Of a DNA stretch of 64,000 nt, positions 17,386-26,014 are shown in pieces (within the stretch, counting starts at the first letter, position 1; every line of letters starts with the position of its first letter). The notes under the pieces are model-generated. The model worked only from the letters and a program-made list of their open reading frames with translations. It was not told where the DNA came from and made no database searches. The stretch is from Lichenifustis flavocetrariae (GTDB lineage Bacteria > Pseudomonadota > Alphaproteobacteria > Rhizobiales > Beijerinckiaceae). A program made the position numbers and the translations under genes. The DNA is taken from the NCBI RefSeq assembly GCF_026130545.1, contig NZ_JAMOIM010000016.1:62001-126000 (forward strand), given 5' to 3'.

Positions 17386-19050
17386 ATGGCGGTTCGCAAC
17401 AGCACAACAGGCAGCCGCCGGCTCGCAGTCGCGAGCCTAGGGCTGGCTCTTGCGCTCGTTACGACGGGAAGCGCGGAAGCGCGCGGACATCGGCACAGGC
17501 CGATGCGATCGCATGCCGTCCATGCTCGTGCGTCGTCGCCAGCGGCTTCGTCGGCGAACTTCGCGGCTCTTGTCATCGACGTCAACACGGGTCGGACACT
17601 CTATGCCGATCGGGAAAACGAGCTCCGGCATCCGGCATCGATCACCAAAGTCATGACGCTGTTTCTGCTGTTCGAGAAGCTGCAGTCCGGCGAAATGAGC
17701 CTGGACACGCGGATTTCCGTCTCGCGGCACGCTGCCAGCATGTCACCCACGAAACTCGGACTTCGGCCGGGCTCCACCATTCGGGTCGAAGACGCCATCA
17801 AGGCTATTGTGACAAAGTCGGCCAACGACATGGCGGTCGCCGTGGCCGAAGCAATCGGCGGCGACGAAGACAGCTTCGCCAGAATGATGACCCGCAAGGC
17901 GCACGCGCTGGGCATGTTCCGCACGACCTACGTGAACGCCTCCGGCCTGCCGGACAATCGCCAGATCACCACGGCGAAAGACCTGGCCTTGCTCGGGCGC
18001 GCGATCCAGGATCGTTTCCCGACCTACTACCATTTCTTCTCGACGCCGAGCTTCACCTATGCGGGCGAGTTCATGGCGAACCACAATCATCTGATGGAAC
18101 GCGTCGAAGGCATGGACGGCATCAAAACCGGCTATACCAACGCATCGGGCTTCAATCTCTTGTCGAACGTCAATCGCGACGGCCATCACATCGTGGCCGT
18201 CGTGATGGGCGGCAAGTCGGCCGCGGGACGCGATCGGATCATGGAGGGGCTCATCGCCCAGCATCTCGAAGAAGCCGCCCCAACCCGCATCGCGGGGCGG
18301 ATCGAGGAGCAAAAGCAGATCGAGGCGCCGGCTGAAACAGTCGCCAGCGCCAGCACGGATGATGTTCCCGACACGGCCGACGACCCCCACGACCAGAGCC
18401 CGAGCCTCATTGCGCCCACCATGGCCGTGCCCCCACTCCCGCTTCCGCTGAAACGCAGCCGGCCGGCGGATCTGGAACGGGCCCGTCCCGCTTTTGTGGC
18501 CGGCGCGCCTCGGGTCATCGACACTGATCGTTTGCCGCCGCCCCTCGCCGCAAGCGATCGGAGGCGGATCGCCCTTGATGGGTCGACCAGCAACAGGTCG
18601 GAGAACGACAGCAGCAACGCCGTCGCACTCGCTACGACGACGCCCTCGACCATGCATTGGGTTCCCGGCCCACCTCCTGCGAGGCCGACCGCTGGCGCTC
18701 CCGGCAAGTTGGTGCGGGTGGCCAGTGCCGATGATGAGACCGCCACAATTAAGCCCGTCACGCGCGCCGCCATGGCGACCCAGGCCGGCTTATCGGCCGC
18801 CGGTCGTGGCGATTGGGTGATACAGATCGGTGCCACGGAGAGCGCGCGGGAGGCCAGCGACCTCCTCAGCAAGGCCAAGACCGATGGCCGTTCGGCCCTG
18901 AACGGCGCCCGGCCTATGACCGAAAAGGTGCGCAAGGGTGGCGCGACCCTCTATCGTGCCCGTTTTGCGGGACTCGAACCGGATCAGGCACAAGCCGCGT
19001 GCCGCACCCTCAAGCGATCGGGCTTCGCATGTTTCGCGACGAAAGACTGA
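17386..19050 (+). CDS. D-alanyl-D-alanine carboxypeptidase (PBP5/S11) with C-terminal SPOR domain
   Basis: This periplasmic serine peptidase trims the terminal D-Ala from peptidoglycan stem peptides. The product is 554 residues. A signal peptide (cleavage after GSAEA) leads to the S11 domain with SITK (85-88), SAN (145-147) and KTG (247-249), so all three active-site motifs are intact. A long Pro/Ala-rich linker (about 300-465) leads to a SPOR domain (GDWVIQIGATESAREASDLL to GFACFATKD) that binds denuded septal glycan. This suggests recruitment to the division site. The start has GCGAGG upstream. Divergent from the phasin gene. Confidence 0.95.
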   Translation: MAVRNSTTGSRRLAVASLGLALALVTTGSAEARGHRHRPMRSHAVHARASSPAASSANFAALVIDVNTGRTLYADRENELRHPASITKVMTLFLLFEKLQSGEMSLDTRISVSRHAASMSPTKLGLRPGSTIRVEDAIKAIVTKSANDMAVAVAEAIGGDEDSFARMMTRKAHALGMFRTTYVNASGLPDNRQITTAKDLALLGRAIQDRFPTYYHFFSTPSFTYAGEFMANHNHLMERVEGMDGIKTGYTNASGFNLLSNVNRDGHHIVAVVMGGKSAAGRDRIMEGLIAQHLEEAAPTRIAGRIEEQKQIEAPAETVASASTDDVPDTADDPHDQSPSLIAPTMAVPPLPLPLKRSRPADLERARPAFVAGAPRVIDTDRLPPPLAASDRRRIALDGSTSNRSENDSSNAVALATTTPSTMHWVPGPPPARPTAGAPGKLVRVASADDETATIKPVTRAAMATQAGLSAAGRGDWVIQIGATESAREASDLLSKAKTDGRSALNGARPMTEKVRKGGATLYRARFAGLEPDQAQAACRTLKRSGFACFATKD

Positions 19051-19129
19051 CGGTAGCCCGCATTTTCACATGGGATGCTGTGTGACGAACCACTGCCCCC
19101 AAACCGTGTATCCAACCAGCGTAGCGAGT

Positions 19130-19870
19130 TTACGGATGTCGGCGCATCAGGACATCTTTGGCTTCGTTCACCCGGGCCGCCATTTCGGTGGAGCCACCGT
19201 GGTCGGGGTGGTATTTTTTCATCAGCCGCCGGTGAGCCCGCGCGATCTCTTCCCGGTTCGCGCCCTCCGCAAGGCCAAGGACATGGTAGGCCTCGTGGTC
19301 CGGCATGCCAGCCGAGCGGCCACCCCGGTGACCCGTCTCCGCGCCCCCGGCGTCGTGTCGGAAATCCGCTGCTTCACGCCAGCCGGAAAAGCGGCTGTCG
19401 AAGTAAGCTTCCAGATGCCGGGCTCCCTGCGAGTCGACTCGAACACACCACCAGTAGCCCTGGATGCACTCCTCTCGTGAGAGTTCGTCGAGCCACCGCC
19501 CGGCCATAGGGCCGGCGTGATAGTGGCCGCCGATCTGCCCGGTCGCGGGATCGCGCGTAAGATCGAGAGTTGCGGTCCTGAGATGGGAACCGCCGCCCGC
19601 CGGCGTCCGGCCTGTGCGGGACATTCCGAACGAGAAAGGACTCTGCAGCCACGCCGGCTTGGAGCCCGCAAGCCAAAATCCAAACCCGGCAACCAGCAGC
19701 GCAATATTAAATTCCCCGCGCAAGATCAAAATGACGGCCAGGAGGAGCGCCAGTCCGCTACCGCCTTTCCGGAGAAAACGGGAGAGGGCTGCGGGATCGC
19801 TGCGGACGAAGCCGCGCAGCATGATGGACGACAGCCAGAGCAGCAGGAGTCCGGCGACAAGCATGGGCAT
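19130..19870 (-). CDS. Membrane-anchored J-domain protein (DnaJ family)
   Basis: The 246-residue protein has an N-terminal hydrophobic segment (LVAGLLLLWLSSIMLRGF) and a second one at about 35-70. A J domain occupies the C-terminus: DHEAYHVLGLAEGANREEIA, then the invariant HPD in KKYHPDHGG. This layout, with a membrane anchor and a C-terminal J domain, is common in alphaproteobacteria and resembles mitochondrial Pam18/TIM14. It would recruit DnaK to the inner membrane. Its clients are unknown. Convergent with the carboxypeptidase gene. Confidence 0.88.
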   Translation of the reverse strand: MPMLVAGLLLLWLSSIMLRGFVRSDPAALSRFLRKGGSGLALLLAVILILRGEFNIALLVAGFGFWLAGSKPAWLQSPFSFGMSRTGRTPAGGGSHLRTATLDLTRDPATGQIGGHYHAGPMAGRWLDELSREECIQGYWWCVRVDSQGARHLEAYFDSRFSGWREAADFRHDAGGAETGHRGGRSAGMPDHEAYHVLGLAEGANREEIARAHRRLMKKYHPDHGGSTEMAARVNEAKDVLMRRHP

Positions 19871-20003
19871 GCTTGGGTTGTGGCCCGTGTGCGATCCCAG
19901 TGCAAGCCGTACAGCCGCGCTGTAACCCGTGGCATCTCGAAGCCGTCGGCTCTAGGGTCAAGAAACGCGAGGAGCTCCCCTCCGCGGCACGACAAGGTCC
20001 ACC

Positions 20004-20330
20004 ATGATCCACGAGCTTCGCATCTACACCTGCGCCCCGGGGCGTCTCCCCGACCTTCTGAACCGATTTCAAACCACGACGCTAAAGATGTGGGACAAGC
20101 ACGGCATCAGGCAGGCAGGCTTTTGGACCACCCTGGTCGGGCCCTCGAATCATACTCTGACCTATCTGCTCGCCTGGGAGTCGCTTGCCGAGCGGGACAC
20201 GAAATGGACCGCGTTCGCCACGGATCCTGAGTGGATCGCGGCCAAAAACGCCAGTGAACAGAACGGCCCGATCGTCACCGACATCGCCAACGCTCTGCTT
20301 CAGCCGACGAGCTTCTCGTCGGTCACCTAA
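20004..20330 (+). CDS. NIPSNAP family protein
   Basis: The product is a 108-residue single-domain protein of the dimeric alpha/beta-barrel superfamily. It starts MIHELRIYTCAPGRLPDLLN and contains GFWTTLVGPSNHTLTYLLAW and ERDTKWTAFATDPEWIAAKN, the NIPSNAP consensus. Bacterial members have no agreed function. No signal peptide is present. It is alone on its strand, with a degenerate GAF-GGDEF gene converging on it. Confidence 0.9.
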   Translation: MIHELRIYTCAPGRLPDLLNRFQTTTLKMWDKHGIRQAGFWTTLVGPSNHTLTYLLAWESLAERDTKWTAFATDPEWIAAKNASEQNGPIVTDIANALLQPTSFSSVT

Positions 20331-20362
20331 GACATATCCAAAGCTCATCTGCGGTCAGAGCC

Positions 20363-21331
20363 TCAGGCAACTCTCGCCCGTCCGTCCTGGAAGCGCTCCG
20401 AATGCCAAGCGGCCTCGGCCACTGCGAGAAAAGCCGCGGCATCCGGTGCCGCGCCGGCCCGCATGGTGGAGATATCCACCTTGACGGTCTGGAGCGGTGG
20501 CACGGCCAGCAGCGCAGACCATCCCTGCTCCATGTGCTTCGTCAGGCGGCCCGCGAGGACTTGTGCTCCGGCCCCTTCGGTGTCGGTCAGCAGCAGTCCG
20601 AATACATTCTCAGACAGGCGACCGAACGTGTCTCGGCGGCGGACCTGATCACGTCCAAGGTCCGCCAGGCGACGCAACACCATCGCGCCGAGACCAGCCT
20701 GCAGGGATTCAAGGCGCGCGCGAAAGCCGGCAATGTCGATCAGGACCAGGCTGAGAGGCTGCCCGCCGGATTGAGCGACCTCGATCATGCGGCGCACTTG
20801 ATCGACAAAGGCGCTACCTTCGAGGGCCCCGGTTTCCCGATCGATCCGAGCCGCACGGCGGCTGGCCAGAAGGGCCGTGATATCCGCGGCGGCGTGGTTG
20901 ACGGCTTCGATTTCGGCCTCCGAGAAGACGCGAGGTCGCGTGTCAGCGACGAAAACGGCACCGATCGCGTCGTCCTCCAGGCTCGTGATCCGGGTCGCGA
21001 GATAAGCGCGCAGATCGCAATCGCCAATCAACAATCCTGAGCAGAGAGGATCTTCGAGCACGTCTGACACGCTGATGACGGCGCGCTCTGAAATGACAAG
21101 GTCGGCCAGGTTGCCGAGCCGCGGGATTTCCGTCGGCAGGCTTCCTATCCCGGCCTTGGCCCAGATCCGATGTGCATCGGCGAAGACCAGCTGGGCCATA
21201 GGTGCATCGAGTTTCCGCGCAAGATCCGACACGATGACGTGAAATATCGGCTCAGCTTCGCTATCCAGGATGCCATATTTGAAAAGGGCCGAAAGCCGCG
21301 CGAATTCTGGGCCTGAAACAGGATTGGGCAC
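20363..21331 (-). CDS. GAF domain protein with degenerate GGDEF domain
   Basis: A GAF sensor domain lies at about residues 20-155 (GILDSEAEPIFHVIVSDLAR and SERAVISVSDVLEDPLCSGL are typical). A GGDEF-fold domain (about 165-315) follows. The catalytic GGDEF signature is replaced by LSENVF (239-244), and the metal-binding second Asp of the DID motif is missing (LVLIDIAGF). It should therefore not make c-di-GMP. It could bind GTP or c-di-GMP as a receptor or have a structural role. The start is a GTG with GGAG upstream. No transmembrane segment is seen, so it is cytosolic. Confidence 0.8.
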   Translation of the reverse strand: MPNPVSGPEFARLSALFKYGILDSEAEPIFHVIVSDLARKLDAPMAQLVFADAHRIWAKAGIGSLPTEIPRLGNLADLVISERAVISVSDVLEDPLCSGLLIGDCDLRAYLATRITSLEDDAIGAVFVADTRPRVFSEAEIEAVNHAAADITALLASRRAARIDRETGALEGSAFVDQVRRMIEVAQSGGQPLSLVLIDIAGFRARLESLQAGLGAMVLRRLADLGRDQVRRRDTFGRLSENVFGLLLTDTEGAGAQVLAGRLTKHMEQGWSALLAVPPLQTVKVDISTMRAGAAPDAAAFLAVAEAAWHSERFQDGRARVA

Positions 21332-21507
21332 GTGAATTCACTCCGGTGCACGCGGGGACGCGAGCACTCACAAAGCCGATGTTTCGCTACGCCTCCATGG
21401 CCGAGACCATTCGAAATTGAATCATGTTGGCTTTTTTCCCGGGGCGCATACCGACTCGGTTGACGGAGTGCTTCAGGTCACCCAGCGTCGTTTTGTGAAA
21501 AGGATCC

Positions 21508-22335
21508 ATGACCGGAATGCATGAGCCCACCAACGTCCCGAGCCGCGTACTGGCTCACCGTGTGACGGCCCGCGCCCTGGCCCTCGGGGCTCGGCTCGAT
21601 GCGCATGGATTGGAGCGCCCCGACACGATCTCGTCGACCCCCCTGGCCTTCCATGTTGGCACATCCGGCTTTGTGGCTCTCTACCGGTTCGGCGTGGCGG
21701 TGCTGGTCGGCCTCTCGCCGGTCGAGGAGGACGATTTCATTCGCCAGATCAAGGCCCGCGTCTCCGGCGAGCGCGATCGCGTGGACGACGAGACGGCGGT
21801 CCTCGAGATTTCCGCCGACGGCGAAGATCGCATTTCGCCCGGCGGTCCGATCGGCATGCGGGACCTTTCGCCGCAGCGCCTGCTCGTGGTTGCCGATGGC
21901 TTGGCCAAGAGCGTCTCGCTCGGGCGCGACGAGCGCGAGGTCAACAGCGTCCTCGACATTATCGAGCCATTCGCGGCTGGGCTGAGCCGCACCGGTCGTC
22001 CCCCTGGGACGCGACGCAACATGCTCAAGCTGATCGGACAGGCGCTGCTGGTGCAGCATCGGGTAGCCGGCCGGGTTGCGGTGGAAGAAAAGCCCGACGT
22101 TCTGTGGGACCGGCCCGACCTTGAGCGGCTCTATGCGCGTGTCGAGGACGAATACGAATTGCAGGAACGAACCCGCACCCTGAAACGCAAGCTCGATGTC
22201 ATCGTCGAGACCGCCCATGCTCTGACGGATGTGATCGAAGCGGATCGCGCGACACGGCTTGAAGGGACTATCGTCATTTTGATCGTCATGGAGATCATCC
22301 TGACCCTGGCCCAGATGTTCATTCTGCATCGCTGA
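21508..22335 (+). CDS. RMD1/DUF155 family protein
   Basis: The 275-residue protein matches the RMD1 (DUF155) family. The domain spans about 45-240 and includes GFVALYRFGVAVLVGLSPVE, and a C-terminal hydrophobic helix (GTIVILIVMEIILTLAQMFI) follows. Yeast Rmd1 and human RMND1 are organelle proteins; RMND1 supports mitochondrial translation. The bacterial role is not established. The helix suggests anchoring to the inner membrane with the domain in the cytoplasm. The ATG has AAAAGGAT directly upstream. Confidence 0.85.
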   Translation: MTGMHEPTNVPSRVLAHRVTARALALGARLDAHGLERPDTISSTPLAFHVGTSGFVALYRFGVAVLVGLSPVEEDDFIRQIKARVSGERDRVDDETAVLEISADGEDRISPGGPIGMRDLSPQRLLVVADGLAKSVSLGRDEREVNSVLDIIEPFAAGLSRTGRPPGTRRNMLKLIGQALLVQHRVAGRVAVEEKPDVLWDRPDLERLYARVEDEYELQERTRTLKRKLDVIVETAHALTDVIEADRATRLEGTIVILIVMEIILTLAQMFILHR

Positions 22336-22479
22336 CAAGCGGCGAAGCAAAGCCAAAGCAGTCTCGCCGGGAACTTGTTTCGTTCCGGCACGTTCCTGTG
22401 CCACGGTAACCATATCTTCATACAAGTGGCGTCAATGTGGAGCAATCAGAGTATGTTGAGGCGGCCAGGAGGTCGCATC

Positions 22480-22692
22480 ATGTTGAGTAGCGTTGTGGAT
22501 CAATGCCTGTCGTTGGCTCTCGCGTCGGCGAGCAAACAGGTTGGTTTCAATCGCATGAAGACGGCCCAGCGCCGTATGAACTCGTGGCAGGCGCCTTTGG
22601 CCAGCTACCCACGCCTGCAGGCTGCCCTGGCAAAGGCCCAGGCGGATGGAGTGGTGTCGTCACGTCGGCGGTTCAGCGATCGTTTGCAGTAA
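22480..22692 (+). CDS. Small basic hypothetical protein
   Basis: This 70-residue product begins MLSSVVDQCLSLALASASKQ and ends in a basic stretch (SSRRRFSDRLQ). I recognise no family. The best argument for it is a perfect AGGAGG seven bases before the ATG at 22480. An in-frame start 35 codons earlier has no such site. It ends one base before the 3' end of the convergent miaA gene. Confidence 0.5.
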   Translation: MLSSVVDQCLSLALASASKQVGFNRMKTAQRRMNSWQAPLASYPRLQAALAKAQADGVVSSRRRFSDRLQ

Positions 22693-22693
22693 A

Positions 22694-23626
22694 TCACGAC
22701 GCCCATTGGCGGGTGAGGTGAGCCTCGGCATCGCTCGGATCGATCCAAGTCAGGCCCTCAATTTGATGCCGGGCGAAGGTTAACTGGCGTTTGGCATAAC
22801 GCCGGCTTGCAAGCTTCGCCTGATTTATGGCCTCGGCGAGAGACAGGTCGCCCGCGAGGGCGGACATGAGCGGCGGAACTCCGAGGGAGCGGAGCGCCGG
22901 CAACGTCGGATCGAGTTTGCGGGCCGCGAGGGCAGCGATCTCTTGTTCGGCGCCCATTTCGATCATGATGTCGAAACGACGGTCGATGCGTCCGTTCAGT
23001 TCGGGACGGGGCGGGGCCAGGAAGACACCCGCAACATCGGACATCGGAAGGACCGGCGATTCCCGGACGGCCTGAAAGCTGAGAAGCGATTCTCCGGTCG
23101 TTTCGAAGATCTCAAGCGCGCGCAGGATTCGCTGCGGGTCGGTGGGACGCAGCCTTGCCGCCATACCGGGATCCAAAGCGGCCAAGCGCGCATGGAGGTC
23201 CGAAGGCGTGCAGACCGCGGCTTCGGCACGCAGGCGCGTCCGGATCTCGTCGGGGACGGAGGGGATATGCGACAGACCCTGCGTGAGCGCCTTGATGTAG
23301 AGGCCGGTTCCGCCAACGAGAACGGGCACACGGTCGGCAAGCCGAGCCGCCTCGATCTCGCGTTTGACCTCGCCGAGCCAATGGCCAACCGAGTAAGCTT
23401 GGGCCGCATCCACATGGCCAAAAAGGCGGTGTGGGACGCGCGTGAGGTCGGCCAACGAGGGGCGCGCCGTCACAATATGCAGGTCCGCGTAAACCTGCAT
23501 GGAATCGGCATTGATCACCACACCGCCATAGCGCTCTGCCAGGGTCAGGGCGAGCGCCGACTTGCCGCTCGCGGTCGGGCCTGCGATGAGGATGGCCCGT
23601 TTCCCTGGAAGCTGCACGTCGCCCAT
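22694..23626 (-). CDS. miaA: tRNA dimethylallyltransferase MiaA
   Basis: MiaA transfers a dimethylallyl group to A37 of tRNAs reading UNN codons. The product is 310 residues. The P-loop is in ILIAGPTASGKSALALTLAE, followed by NADSMQVY (catalytic Asp), VLVGGTGLYIKALTQG, and the C-terminal YAKRQLTFARHQ. The open frame continues far upstream through the serB coding sequence, but the family start is at the ATG at 23626; a GTG three codons later has better spacing to GGAGG. The ATG overlaps the serB ATG on the other strand. Confidence 0.95.
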   Translation of the reverse strand: MGDVQLPGKRAILIAGPTASGKSALALTLAERYGGVVINADSMQVYADLHIVTARPSLADLTRVPHRLFGHVDAAQAYSVGHWLGEVKREIEAARLADRVPVLVGGTGLYIKALTQGLSHIPSVPDEIRTRLRAEAAVCTPSDLHARLAALDPGMAARLRPTDPQRILRALEIFETTGESLLSFQAVRESPVLPMSDVAGVFLAPPRPELNGRIDRRFDIMIEMGAEQEIAALAARKLDPTLPALRSLGVPPLMSALAGDLSLAEAINQAKLASRRYAKRQLTFARHQIEGLTWIDPSDAEAHLTRQWAS

Positions 23627-24551
23627 GACCTCCGACTTCGTTCCCTGCGTTGCGACATTTATCGCGCCCGATGCCAACACGGAACTGCTTCCTACCCTCC
23701 GGGCCGCGCAGTCTCTGTTGCCGAAGGCAGGTGCGCCGACCTGGCTCGATCCCGAACGCGCCGCCGACATTTTCTTCGAAGCCGACCTGAACGACCTTGC
23801 GTCGCTGCGAGACACTCTGATGTCCCGGCGAAGTCGAGATGCTGGCATCGACATTGTGGTGCAGCCAAGCGGCGGCCGTCGCAAGCGACTCTTCCTGGCG
23901 GACATGGATTCGACCATGATCGGACAGGAGTGCATCGACGAACTGGCGGATTTCGCTGGATTGAAGCCACGCGTGTCGGCGATCACCGAGCGGGCGATGC
24001 GGGGCGAACTCGCTTTCGAGCCTGCGTTACGCGAACGCGTGTCCCTTCTGAAGGGGTTGCCGCTCGGTGTCGTCGACGAGGTCATCGGCACGCGCATTAC
24101 GATGACGCCTGGCGGCACCGCACTGGTTCGAACCATGCAGGCGCACGGGGCCTATTGCTGCCTCGTGTCGGGTGGATTCACGCTATTCACCTCGCCGATC
24201 GCGGCCCGGATCGGGTTTGACGAACACCGAGGCAACATTCTCCTCAGCGAGAATGGCCAACTCTCAGGCGAAGTCGCCGAACCGATCCTCGGCCGCGCCG
24301 CTAAACTCCAGACTCTTGTCGAATTGCGGGACCGCTTCGGACTCGCGCCGCACGAGACGCTCGCGGTCGGCGACGGCGCCAACGATCTGGCGATGATCGG
24401 GGAGGCGGGGCTCGGCGTCGCGTTCCGGGCGAAACCGGCCGTGGCCGCCGCCGCCGCCGCCCAGATCGATCACAACGACCTGACGGCTTTGTTGTTCGCG
24501 CAAGGTTACCCCCGCAGCAGCTTCGCGCCAGAAGGCCAGACTGCGGCCTGA
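23625..24551 (+). CDS. serB: Phosphoserine phosphatase SerB
   Basis: SerB catalyses the last step of L-serine synthesis, phosphoserine to serine. The product is 308 residues. The HAD motif I nucleophile is in FLADMDSTMIGQECIDELAD (DxDxT). Motif II is in LVSGGFTLFT, and motif IV is in AVGDGANDLAMIGEAGLGVA. The N-terminal 90 residues form the small regulatory domain typical of alphaproteobacterial SerB. The start was set at the ATG at 23625 because no other start follows before the conserved VATFIAPDA segment. It is divergent from miaA with overlapping start codons. Confidence 0.95.
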   Translation: MTSDFVPCVATFIAPDANTELLPTLRAAQSLLPKAGAPTWLDPERAADIFFEADLNDLASLRDTLMSRRSRDAGIDIVVQPSGGRRKRLFLADMDSTMIGQECIDELADFAGLKPRVSAITERAMRGELAFEPALRERVSLLKGLPLGVVDEVIGTRITMTPGGTALVRTMQAHGAYCCLVSGGFTLFTSPIAARIGFDEHRGNILLSENGQLSGEVAEPILGRAAKLQTLVELRDRFGLAPHETLAVGDGANDLAMIGEAGLGVAFRAKPAVAAAAAAQIDHNDLTALLFAQGYPRSSFAPEGQTAA

Positions 24552-24633
24552 ATATCCCACCTCCCTGGTTAACGTCTCCGGAACCGGCAGGCGGCCAAGT
24601 CTTCACATCCGTGGCAAGCACCCGAGAGTAAGA

Positions 24634-24810
24634 ATGACGCGTTATTTGAAACCCATGATCATCGCCATCGGCACCTCTTGCCTGCTCGCCGCCTGCGCCG
24701 GGCCGCACGGCGAGAAGCCTGTCTTGAATCAGGCCGTCGAGCGACCGTCGAGCGCGCCATACGCTTTTGGCGGCGGCTATGTCGGGGCGACCGGAGGCGG
24801 CTTCAGGTAG
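24634..24810 (+). CDS. Tiny lipoprotein
   Basis: The 58-residue frame begins MTRYLKPMIIAIGTSCLLAA and has the lipobox LAAC. A short, glycine-rich mature part ends GGYVGATGGGFR. I recognise no family; many alphaproteobacteria encode such small lipoproteins. Support comes from the intact signal, the lipobox and the position 82 bases after serB on the same strand. Its last eight bases overlap the end of the convergent CoA-transferase gene. Confidence 0.6.
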   Translation: MTRYLKPMIIAIGTSCLLAACAGPHGEKPVLNQAVERPSSAPYAFGGGYVGATGGGFR

Positions 24811-25999
24811 CGCGCGTCAAAGCCGACCAGGCTGGATCGTCAAGCACGTCCGCCGTATCGGCGCCGAGCCCCGGCGACGGTCGCCCGGCCACCATCCGGA
24901 GGCCGTCGATCACGATCGGCGAGGCCACGCCGGGAATGCTGCCGCCCGCCGCGCGCGGGTCCGGAAGGTCGACCTTGAGCCCGCGGGCGACAACCTGCGG
25001 ATCGTCGAAGACATCGGCCACAGAATTGATCGGCCCGCACGGCACCCCTTCGATTTCGAGGCGCCGAAGCAATTCGGCTCGCGGCACGGTGATGGTCAAG
25101 GCGGTGAGCAGCGGAACCAGGGCGGCCCTATTGGCGACCCGCAGCGGGTTTGTCGCAAAGCGTGGATCCAGGGCGAGAGCGCCCTGCCCCAGCACATTGA
25201 CGAACCTTGTAAACTGCCCGTCGTTGCCCACGGCCACGATCACATGCCCGTCGCCGACCGGGAAGATCTGGTAGGGAACGATATTTGGGTGGGCGTTGCC
25301 CATGCGCCGGGGCGCATGGCCCGACACCAGATAGTTCATGGCCTGGTTGGCCAGCACCCCGACCTGCGTGTCAAGCAACGCCATATCGACGTGGCCGCCT
25401 TTGCCGGTCGCATCGCGGCGGCGCAGGGAGGCCAAGATGCCGATGACGCCATAGACGCCCGTGAAGATATCCGCGAAGGCGACGCCGATCTTCTGCGGCT
25501 CTCCCTCGGGCACCCCCGTGAGGTCCATGATGCCGCCCATGCCTTGAATCATGAAATCATAGCCCGCACGGGCCGCATAGGGCCCGGTCTGGCCGAACCC
25601 GGTGACCGAACAATAGACGAGACCGGGATTTCCGGCGCTAAGGCTTGCGAAATCGAGCCCGTATTTCGCTAGACCGCCAACCTTGAAGTTTTCGACCACC
25701 ACATCCGCGCGGCTCGCCAAGCCGAGGACGATCCGGCGCCCCTCGGGTGTCTCGAAATCCGCGGCGACCGAGCGCTTGCCGCGATTGGCGGCATGGAAAT
25801 AGGCGGCCGACAAATGTTCGCCGTCAGCGCCTTGCACGAAGGGCGGCCCCCAGGTCCGCGTGTCGTCGCCGGTTCCCGGCCGTTCGACCTTCACGACATC
25901 GGCACCGAGGTCGGCCAGCACCTGGCCGATCCACGGTCCCGCCAGGATGCGGGCGAGTTCAAGAACCTTGAGGCCGGCCAGCGGCTTGGTGGGGCTCAT
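24803..25999 (-). CDS. Family III CoA-transferase (CaiB/BaiF), probable glutarate CoA-transferase
   Basis: The 398-residue protein is a CaiB/BaiF-type CoA-transferase. It starts LAGLKVLELARILAGPWIGQ, continues ADLGADVVKVERPGTGDDTR and NRGKRSVAADF, and has the catalytic Asp in MALLDTQVG. It lies 15 bases downstream of a glutaryl-CoA dehydrogenase gene on the same strand. That is the layout seen for SUGCT-like succinyl-CoA:glutarate transferases, so glutarate activation is the likely role. The substrate itself is inferred from context. The ATG at 25999 follows GGGGTGG. Confidence 0.88.
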   Translation of the reverse strand: MSPTKPLAGLKVLELARILAGPWIGQVLADLGADVVKVERPGTGDDTRTWGPPFVQGADGEHLSAAYFHAANRGKRSVAADFETPEGRRIVLGLASRADVVVENFKVGGLAKYGLDFASLSAGNPGLVYCSVTGFGQTGPYAARAGYDFMIQGMGGIMDLTGVPEGEPQKIGVAFADIFTGVYGVIGILASLRRRDATGKGGHVDMALLDTQVGVLANQAMNYLVSGHAPRRMGNAHPNIVPYQIFPVGDGHVIVAVGNDGQFTRFVNVLGQGALALDPRFATNPLRVANRAALVPLLTALTITVPRAELLRRLEIEGVPCGPINSVADVFDDPQVVARGLKVDLPDPRAAGGSIPGVASPIVIDGLRMVAGRPSPGLGADTADVLDDPAWSALTRAT

Positions 26000-26014
26000 G
26001 ACCACCCCGTCCCG

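Noticed and set aside
23627-24136. N-terminal extension of MiaA by 170 residues through serB
   Set aside because: The added sequence is Ser/Arg-rich, matches nothing in MiaA and is antisense to serB; the P-loop is at the expected place from the start at 23626.
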